From an uncultured Clostridia bacterium (GTDB taxonomy: Bacteria; Bacillota; Clostridia; TANB77; CAG-508), in NCBI GenBank assembly GCA_934130975.1, contig CAKOYU010000013.1, positions 1 through 47,936 of the forward strand: a DNA stretch of 47,936 nucleotides, written 5' to 3'. Under the pieces are notes generated by a model. It was not told where the DNA came from. It worked only from the letters and a program-made list of their open reading frames with translations, and ran no database searches. Positions 42,717 to 47,936 of this stretch are shown in pieces. Each line of letters begins with the position of its first letter. The first letter of the stretch is position 1. The translations under genes were made by a program, and so were the position numbers.

Positions 42717-44078
42717 ATGGCATTTGAAGGATTATCATCAAGACTACAAGAAATAACGAGAAAACTTAGAGGAAAAGCAAGAATAACAGAATCTGACTTA
42801 AAAGAAATGCTAAGAGAAGTCAAACTTGCACTACTTGAAGCAGATGTAAATTACAAAATTGTAAAAGAATTCATTAATAGCATACAAGAAAAAGCATTAG
42901 GTCAAGATGTAATGAAATCATTAACACCAGGTCAACAAGTAATAAAAATAGTAAAAGACGAAATGATAGAACTATTAGGAGGAACAGAAAGTAAAATAAA
43001 CTTTACACCAAATCCACCAACAGTAATCATGTTAGTAGGATTGCAAGGATCAGGAAAAACAACAACAGCAGGAAAACTTGCAAATTTATTAAGAAAGCAA
43101 GGAAAAAAACCATTACTAGTTGCATGTGACGTATATAGGCCAGCAGCTATAAAACAATTAGAAGTTGTAGGAAAACAATTAAATATACCAGTATACAGTA
43201 ACGAAAATTCAAAAGACGTTGTACAAATCAGTAGACAAGCAATGAGTGTAGCAATGTCAAAATTGAATGATGTAGTAATAATAGATACAGCAGGTAGATT
43301 ACATATAGATGACGAATTAATGCAAGAACTAAAAAATCTAAAAACAAACATCAAACCACATGAGATACTATTAGTAGTAGACTCAATGACAGGTCAAGAT
43401 GCAGTTAATATAGCACAAACATTTAACGAAACAGTTGGAATAGATGGAGTTGTATTAACAAAATTAGATGGTGATACACGTGGTGGTGCAGCACTTTCAG
43501 TAAAAAAAGTTACAGGAAAGCCAATAAAATTTGCAGCAACAGGTGAAAAATTAAGTGATATTGAAGTATTTAACCCAGAAAGAATGACATCAAGAATATT
43601 AGGAATGGGAGATGTACTTTCAATAATAGAAAAAGCTGAAGAAGCAATAAGTCAAGAAGATGCAGAAAAATTAGAACAACAACTTAGAAAAAATGAATTA
43701 GACTTAGACGACTATTTAGCACAAATAAGACAAGTAAAGAAAATGGGTTCACTTTCATCAATATTAAAAATGTTACCAGGAATGAACAAAGTCAAAGATT
43801 TAAATATTGATGACAAAGAATTTGACAAAATAGAAGCAATGATTTGTTCAATGACCAAAAAGGAAAAAAGAAATCCTAAAATATTAAATGGAAGCAGAAG
43901 ATTGCGTATAGCAAAAGGTAGTGGAACAACAGTGCAAGATGTCAATAAATTTATGAAATCATTTGAAATGACACAAAAAATGATGAAACAAATGAAATCA
44001 AACAAAGGTGGCATGAGAAAAATGATGAAAAACATTGAAAATATGGATCCAAAAGATTTGAAAAACTTCAAAATCTAA
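42717..44078 (+). CDS. ffh: Signal recognition particle GTPase Ffh
   Basis: This is the protein component of the signal recognition particle, which targets nascent membrane and secreted proteins. The 453-residue protein has an N-domain, a G-domain with GLQGSGKTTTAGKLA (about residues 107-121), DVYRPAA, DTAGRLHIDDELM and TKLDGDTRGGAALS. The methionine-rich M-domain ends in MTQKMMKQMKSNKGGMRKMM. It is the second gene of the ylxM-ffh-rpsP cluster. Confidence 0.98.
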   Translation: MAFEGLSSRLQEITRKLRGKARITESDLKEMLREVKLALLEADVNYKIVKEFINSIQEKALGQDVMKSLTPGQQVIKIVKDEMIELLGGTESKINFTPNPPTVIMLVGLQGSGKTTTAGKLANLLRKQGKKPLLVACDVYRPAAIKQLEVVGKQLNIPVYSNENSKDVVQISRQAMSVAMSKLNDVVIIDTAGRLHIDDELMQELKNLKTNIKPHEILLVVDSMTGQDAVNIAQTFNETVGIDGVVLTKLDGDTRGGAALSVKKVTGKPIKFAATGEKLSDIEVFNPERMTSRILGMGDVLSIIEKAEEAISQEDAEKLEQQLRKNELDLDDYLAQIRQVKKMGSLSSILKMLPGMNKVKDLNIDDKEFDKIEAMICSMTKKEKRNPKILNGSRRLRIAKGSGTTVQDVNKFMKSFEMTQKMMKQMKSNKGGMRKMMKNIENMDPKDLKNFKI

Positions 44079-44138
44079 ATTAATTTGTTATTAAATTTTT
44101 AAATTTATATATATATTCTAATTCAGGAGGTGAAAATA

Positions 44139-44369
44139 ATGGTAAAAATAAGATTACAAAGACAAGGAAAGAAAAAAGCTCCTTTCTATCACATAGTAGT
44201 AGCTGATTCTACATCTCCAAGAGATGGAAAAATCATCGAAAAAATTGGTTCTTATGATCCAATGACAAAACCATCTACAATAGTTCTAGATAAAGAAAAA
44301 TTAGAACAATGGATTAAAAATGGTGCACAACCAACTGATACTGTAAAAGCATTAATCAAAAATGCTTAA
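44139..44369 (+). CDS. rpsP: 30S ribosomal protein S16
   Basis: The 76-residue protein is a small-subunit protein. The ATG at 44139 is the true start: AGGAGG lies at 44125-44130, and an in-frame GTG at 44130 falls on that site. The sequence MVKIRLQRQGKKKAPFYHIVVADS and DGKIIEKIGSYDPM is diagnostic. It lies between ffh and the KH-domain gene, as in most Bacillota. Confidence 0.97.
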   Translation: MVKIRLQRQGKKKAPFYHIVVADSTSPRDGKIIEKIGSYDPMTKPSTIVLDKEKLEQWIKNGAQPTDTVKALIKNA

Positions 44370-44437
44370 TTTTCTTGATAATAGCCACCTTGCTTAGGCA
44401 AAGTTAGCTAAAAGAATACTCAGAAAGGAGTTATCCT

Positions 44438-44668
44438 ATGAAAGAAGTATTAGAAACAATTATAAAAAACTTAGTAGACGACCAAGATTCAGTAGAAATC
44501 AAAGAAGTTGAAAGTGAAAAAAACATAATCTTCGAAGTAAGAGTTGCTGACGGAGATATGGGAAAAATAATCGGAAGACAAGGCAAAATTGCACAATCTA
44601 TTAGAACAGTAATGAAAGCAGTTGCAAATAGAAAAGATAAAAAAATAACTGTTGAATTTATTGGATAA
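44438..44668 (+). CDS. khpA: KH-domain RNA-binding protein KhpA
   Basis: The 76-residue protein is a single KH domain with the GXXG loop in GKIIGRQGKIAQSIRTVMKA. It matches YlqC/KhpA, which in related bacteria pairs with KhpB and affects cell division and small RNA binding. The ribosome site is AAAGGAG. The position between rpsP and rimM is standard. Confidence 0.95.
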   Translation: MKEVLETIIKNLVDDQDSVEIKEVESEKNIIFEVRVADGDMGKIIGRQGKIAQSIRTVMKAVANRKDKKITVEFIG

Positions 44669-44683
44669 AGGAATGGTACAAAA

Positions 44684-45187
44684 ATGCAAAAAAGATTTGA
44701 AATAGGTCAAATTGTAAATACATTTGGAATAAAAGGAGAAGCAAAAGTAGTTCCTTTTACAGATGATATAACAAGATTTGATGCTTTAAAAAAAGTATAT
44801 GTCAAAACCAAAAAAATAGAAACTCTATATAAAATAGAATCTGTAAGATATCATAAAAATATGGTATTACTAAAATTAGAAGGTATAAACAATCCAGAAG
44901 AAGTAGAAAAATTAAAAAATGCATATCTCGAAATAGACAGAGAAGATGCAATACCTTTAGAAGAAGGTACATATTTTATAGCTGATTTAATTGGATTAGA
45001 AGTATACACTGATGATGGAAAATTACTAGGAAAAGTTGATGATATCTATAATACTGGAAGTAAAGACATATATGTAGTAAAAGATGAATTAGGAAAACAA
45101 GTTTTGTTACCAGGAATTGATGAGGTAATAAAAGAGGTCAAATTAGATGATAGAATTATAGTTCATCTTATACCAGGATTGATTTAA
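44684..45187 (+). CDS. rimM: Ribosome maturation factor RimM
   Basis: The 167-residue protein assists 30S assembly, binding S19. The N-terminal RimM domain contains IGQIVNTFGIKGEAKVVPFTDD. The C-terminal PRC-barrel domain contains YFIADLIGLEVYTDDGKLLGKV and ends with the typical IPGLI. It lies 15 bp after khpA and 14 bp before trmD. Confidence 0.97.
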   Translation: MQKRFEIGQIVNTFGIKGEAKVVPFTDDITRFDALKKVYVKTKKIETLYKIESVRYHKNMVLLKLEGINNPEEVEKLKNAYLEIDREDAIPLEEGTYFIADLIGLEVYTDDGKLLGKVDDIYNTGSKDIYVVKDELGKQVLLPGIDEVIKEVKLDDRIIVHLIPGLI

Positions 45188-45201
45188 AAAATGGAGGAAC
45201 T

Positions 45202-45921
45202 ATGAAATTTGATGTTTTAACACTCTTTCCAGAAATGTTTGAGCCAGTAAAGCAAAGCATAATAGGAAGAGCAAAAGAAAAAAATCTAATAGATATAAAT
45301 TTAATAAACATTAGAGATTTTTCAAAAAACAAACATAAAAAAGTTGATGATACTCCATATGGTGGTGGAGCTGGCATGGTAATACAAGCAGATGTAGTTA
45401 ATGATGCATATGAATCAATAAAAGACTCAAATGCAAAAGTAATATATATGTCACCACAAGGAAAAGTATTAAATCAAAAAAAGGTAGAACAATTAAGTAA
45501 AGAAGAACATCTTATAATCCTTTGTGGACATTATGAAGGTATAGACCAAAGAGTGATTGACAAAATTGTAGATGAGGAAATATCTATAGGAGATTATGTA
45601 TTAACAGGTGGAGAAATTCCAGCAATGGTATTAATAGATAGTGTAAGTAGATATGTAGACGGAGTATTAAGCAAAGATTCAATATCAGAAGAATCATTTG
45701 CACAAGGAATACTTGAATATCCTCAATATACAAGGCCAGAAATTTTTGATGGAGTCAGCGTTCCAGAAGTTTTACTTTCAGGTCACCACGAAAATATAAA
45801 TAAATGGAGAAGATGTGAAGCTTTAAAAAACACATATCTAAAAAGACCAGAACTTTTAGAAAATGTAAAATTGTCAGACGAAGACAGAAAATTTATAGAA
45901 AATATAGAAAGAAGGAGGTAA
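45202..45921 (+). CDS. trmD: tRNA (guanine-N1-)-methyltransferase
   Basis: This enzyme methylates G37 in tRNAs with the S-adenosylmethionine-binding trefoil knot fold. The 239-residue protein has DDTPYGGGAGMV, LCGHYEGIDQRV and the knot motif SIGDYVLTGGE. The C-terminal RRPELLE-type region is KRPELLENVKLS. The ribosome site is ATGGAGG. It is followed by rplS after 6 bp. Confidence 0.98.
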   Translation: MKFDVLTLFPEMFEPVKQSIIGRAKEKNLIDINLINIRDFSKNKHKKVDDTPYGGGAGMVIQADVVNDAYESIKDSNAKVIYMSPQGKVLNQKKVEQLSKEEHLIILCGHYEGIDQRVIDKIVDEEISIGDYVLTGGEIPAMVLIDSVSRYVDGVLSKDSISEESFAQGILEYPQYTRPEIFDGVSVPEVLLSGHHENINKWRRCEALKNTYLKRPELLENVKLSDEDRKFIENIERRR

Positions 45922-45927
45922 AATACG

Positions 45928-46380
45928 ATGGATGTCATAAAAGCAATCGAATATGAACAATTAAAAAATGCTATTCCAGAAATCAAAGTTGGAAATACAG
46001 TTAGAGTTCATGTTAGAATTAAAGAAGGAAACAAAGAAAGAATCCAAGTATTTGAAGGAATTGTAATTAAAAAACAAGGTGGAGGACTTAACGAAACATT
46101 CACAGTAAGAAAAATCTCTTACGGTGTAGGTGTTGAAAAAACATTCTTAATCCATTCACCATTAGTAGAAAAAGTAGAAGTAGTTAGAGTAGGTAAAGCA
46201 AGACGTGCTAAACTTTACTATTTAAGAGAAAGAACAGGTAAAGCTTCTAAGACTAAAGAAATGGTTGGAGCTAGAATTGAAAACAAAATGATAACAATCA
46301 AAGAAGAAGTTAAAGAAGAACCTGCTAAAGAAGTTGAAGCAGTAGCTGAAGAAGCAAAAACAGAAGCAACAGCTGAATAA
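45928..46380 (+). CDS. rplS: 50S ribosomal protein L19 with acidic C-terminal extension
   Basis: L19 lies at the 30S-50S interface. The first 115 or so residues are a normal L19 (GNTVRVHVRIKEGNKERIQVFEG, YYLRERTGKASKTKE). The protein is 150 residues, longer than the usual 115-120. The extra tail of about 30 residues is rich in Glu and Ala with KEE/EEA repeats and is probably disordered. The ribosome site is AAGGAGG. It ends the translation cluster at a strong terminator. Confidence 0.96.
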   Translation: MDVIKAIEYEQLKNAIPEIKVGNTVRVHVRIKEGNKERIQVFEGIVIKKQGGGLNETFTVRKISYGVGVEKTFLIHSPLVEKVEVVRVGKARRAKLYYLRERTGKASKTKEMVGARIENKMITIKEEVKEEPAKEVEAVAEEAKTEATAE

Positions 46381-46386
46381 TAAATG

Positions 46387-46416
46387 AAGGAGATGTCCAT
46401 TGGACATCTCCTTTGT
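46387..46416. terminator. Bidirectional terminator after rplS
   Basis: AAGGAGATGTCC pairs with GGACATCTCCTT around an ATT loop, followed by T residues. It serves rplS and the convergent 91-residue gene. Its sequence is almost the same as the terminator at 47449-47476. Confidence 0.92.
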
Positions 46417-46433
46417 TAATGATGAAACTTCTT

Positions 46434-46709
46434 TTAGAAAACGGTTTCGAGATAATCTAAAGGATTATCGTAAAGAAACCTTTTAGTTAATGGTATTTTG
46501 TACCCAACCGCAGTACATATGCTACCATCTAATGCAAGATTGGCAAATGTACCTGTAGTTTTCCAATGAAGAGGCTCCATTGCCTCATGACACAACATCT
46601 GTGCTGCTACATTTGAAAAGAAACCAACTGTACCTATAAATACAGTTCTATCTCCATCAGATGTTGCAACAAAACGTCTTCCATTTTTCTCTAAAATTTT
46701 CTGTTCCAT
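46434..46709 (-). CDS. Unrecognised 91-residue protein, duplicate copy 1
   Basis: The start at ATG 46709 follows CCAGGAGGAA. The protein begins MEQKILEKNGRRFVATS and includes FIGTVGFFSNVAAQMLCHEA and TGTFANLALDG. It has no membrane segment. It is about 65 percent identical by eye to the gene at 47484. Codon use includes G/C-ending codons unusual for this genome. The upstream 90 bp, promoter and leader, are essentially identical in the two copies, more than the coding parts. I know no function for it; a conserved CHEAME motif and a Gly-rich FIGTVGFFS motif are visible. Confidence 0.75.
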   Translation of the reverse strand: MEQKILEKNGRRFVATSDGDRTVFIGTVGFFSNVAAQMLCHEAMEPLHWKTTGTFANLALDGSICTAVGYKIPLTKRFLYDNPLDYLETVF

Positions 46710-46764
46710 TATAATTCCTCCTGGCATTACGCCTGAATAAATAATTAATAAGTAACTATATATT

Positions 46765-46793
46765 ATTTTAACACAATTATAAGTAAAAGTCAA
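46765..46793 (-). promoter_or_regulatory. Promoter of duplicate gene copy 1
   Basis: On the minus strand, TTGACT (forward 46788-46793) and TAAAAT (forward 46765-46770) are separated by 17 bp. A small GGC/GCC hairpin (GGCGTAATGCC) lies just ahead of the ribosome site. Confidence 0.8.
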
Positions 46794-47008
46794 AAAATGG
46801 AAAAATTAAATCAGAGCAAAAAGATGAAAATTCTACAGTTGGAATATTACTATCAACAAATAAAAATGAAACAATAGTAAAATATACTCTTCCAGAAGAT
46901 AATAAAACAATATTTTCTTCTGAATATAAATTACACTTACCTACTGAAAAAGAGTTAATTGATGCAATTGAAGAAGAAAAAACAAATTTAAGGTTGAATA
47001 ATGATTAG
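46787..47008 (+). pseudogene. Gene fragment without a start
   Basis: The frame is open from 46787 to the stop at 47006-47008 and encodes about 70 residues ending in ELIDAIEEEKTNLRLNND. It has protein-like composition (YTLPEDNKTIFSSEYKLHLP). There is no start codon with a ribosome site; its left part runs into the duplicated promoter region of the neighbouring gene. It is probably the C-terminal remnant of a gene cut by the duplication. I do not recognise the family. Confidence 0.4.
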
Positions 47009-47111
47009 ATATATTGATTAAATATAAAACTTATGATAAAATTTTAAAAAAATATAGTATATAGTTGAATTTATAAACGAGAAAAATATTTTATATATTT
47101 AGGAGGAAACA

Positions 47112-47439
47112 ATGGAAATAAAGGTAAAAAAACAGAGCGACTAAGTGATAAAATAATTACCAATGATGACACAACATATACAATAAAGATAGACAGTAAT
47201 CAATTAACGCAAATAACATCATTAAAACTAAACATGGTAAAACATATACATTAGTAGTGATGGGAGATTTGAATGGAAGCGGAAAAATAGGCGTGTTAGA
47301 ATTAGCAAAAATTTCAAAAATAGAGGCTGGAATAGAAAAAGACGAAAAAGAAATAGAAAAAATAGCAATAGATGTAAATGGAGATGGACAAGTAAATATA
47401 ATAGACTTAGCAGCAATATCTAAACTTGCAACTGAATAA
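47112..47439 (+). pseudogene. Decayed dockerin-domain gene
   Basis: An AGGAGG with ATG at 47112 opens a frame that stops after ten codons. A second frame (ERLSDKIITNDDTTYTIKID) continues to about 47215. A third, in frame with 47257-47439, encodes HGKTYTLVVMGDLNGSGKIG and then DVNGDGQVNIIDLAAISKL. These last parts are two calcium-binding dockerin loops of the cellulosome or surface-attachment type. At least two frameshifts are needed to join the parts. The final 60 residues alone could still be a free dockerin but have no ribosome site. It is most likely the end of a former secreted protein. Confidence 0.6.
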
Positions 47440-47448
47440 TAAAAAATG

Positions 47449-47476
47449 AAAGAGATGTCCATTGGACATCTCTTTT
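47449..47476. terminator. Bidirectional terminator, second copy
   Basis: AAAGAGATGTCC pairs with GGACATCTCTTT around an ATT loop. It matches the terminator after rplS and starts the duplicated block. Confidence 0.9.
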
Positions 47477-47483
47477 GTCACTA

Positions 47484-47759
47484 TTAGAATAACATAGCCA
47501 GATAATCCAAAGGATTATCATAGTTCTTGGAATCCGGTATGGTGTACCCAACACCAGTACAATAGTTTCCATCTAATTCAAGATCAACAAATGTACCAGA
47601 GGTTGGCCATTCCAGATGTTCCATTGCTTCATGGCAAATCATCTGAGCAGAAACATTTGAGAAGAAACCAACTGTTCCTATGTAAATAGTATTAGAATCT
47701 TTCTGAGATGTTGCTGCGATGAATCTGCGACCATTTTTCTCTAAAATTTCGTGTGACAT
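47484..47759 (-). CDS. Unrecognised 91-residue protein, duplicate copy 2
   Basis: This is a paralog of the gene at 46434. It begins MSHEILEKNGRRFIAATS and includes YIGTVGFFSNVSAQMICHEA and SGTFVDLELDG. The start at ATG 47759 follows CCAGGAGGAA. Differences from copy 1 are concentrated at the N-terminus and in the last third (IPDSKNYDNPLDYLAMLF). The pattern of conservation (GRRF, GTVGFFSN, CHEAME, GTF, DNPLDYL) suggests a real protein under selection. Function is unknown. Confidence 0.75.
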   Translation of the reverse strand: MSHEILEKNGRRFIAATSQKDSNTIYIGTVGFFSNVSAQMICHEAMEHLEWPTSGTFVDLELDGNYCTGVGYTIPDSKNYDNPLDYLAMLF

Positions 47760-47815
47760 TTTCTTTTCCTCCTGGCATTACGCCTGAATAAATAATTAAT
47801 AAGTAACTATATATT

Positions 47816-47844
47816 ATTTTAACACAATTATAAGTAAAAGTCAA
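47816..47844 (-). promoter_or_regulatory. Promoter of duplicate gene copy 2
   Basis: TTGACT (forward 47839-47844) and TAAAAT (forward 47816-47821) on the minus strand are separated by 17 bp, identical to copy 1. Nothing further is recognised from 47845 to the end of the window. Confidence 0.8.
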
Positions 47845-47936
47845 AAAATGGAAAAATAAAATAGTGTAAAATGATTTCGGAATATACAAAAAGAAAGTCC
47901 TTTGATATAATAATTTACGACTAAATAAATCAAAGA

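Noticed and set aside
44370..44437. Riboswitch or leader between rpsP and khpA
   Set aside because: There are short GC-richer words but no convincing stem or known motif.

Overview
The window is AT-rich, uses AGA/ATA-type codons almost exclusively in its core genes, and has strong AGGAGG ribosome sites, a T-box ahead of pheST, pyruvate formate-lyase, an HD-GYP response regulator and a decayed dockerin gene. Together these point to an anaerobic low-GC Bacillota of the Clostridia type, probably a gut organism. No species can be named from the sequence alone.

Layout. 1-5.4 kb: tRNA-Arg(ACG) followed by a small integrative mobilizable element. It carries a large serine recombinase with a one-base frameshift, a MobV-type oriT hairpin, a MobV relaxase and small orphan genes, and is bracketed by two nearly identical terminators. 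5.4-9.7 kb: a DUF2207-like membrane protein and an HtrA-like protease on the minus strand, then an unrecognised 413-residue protein. 9.8-21.2 kb: a two-module nonribosomal peptide synthetase (C-A-T-C-A-T-reductase) in one operon with a 7TM-PAS sensor kinase, followed by a small HTH regulator, a small Ser/Thr/Glu-rich protein and a receiver/HD-GYP protein. 21.2-26.7 kb: tex on the minus strand, then pflB and pflA separated by a long hairpin. 26.7-31 kb: a small orphan gene, a 156-bp palindromic MITE-like element, and the run pyrH-frr-uppS-cdsA-rseP, with REP-like repeats between pyrH and frr. 31.1-33 kb: two paralogous zeta-toxin-like P-loop proteins. 33-39.6 kb: aspS, a coiled-coil orphan, and T-box-pheS-pheT. 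39.7-42.2 kb: a large adenosine-deaminase-like protein with an extra C-terminal Rossmann-like domain. 42.3-46.4 kb: ylxM-ffh-rpsP-khpA-rimM-trmD-rplS, a translation and secretion cluster. 46.4-47.9 kb: two diverged copies of a 91-residue gene with almost identical promoters and leaders, flanking gene remnants including a frameshifted dockerin.

How it works together. The core clusters serve translation, protein targeting, phospholipid and polyprenol synthesis, and anaerobic pyruvate cleavage. The accessory part is dominated by the peptide synthetase, whose reductase terminus predicts release of a peptide aldehyde (or a cyclised imine/pyrazinone). A sensor kinase gene lies 14 bp downstream and could link production to an external cue. 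The observations most worth follow-up are the deaminase fusion, the synthetase-kinase operon, the zeta-like pair with apparently rearranged motif order, the duplicated 91-residue genes with conserved leaders, and the palindromic 156-bp element.
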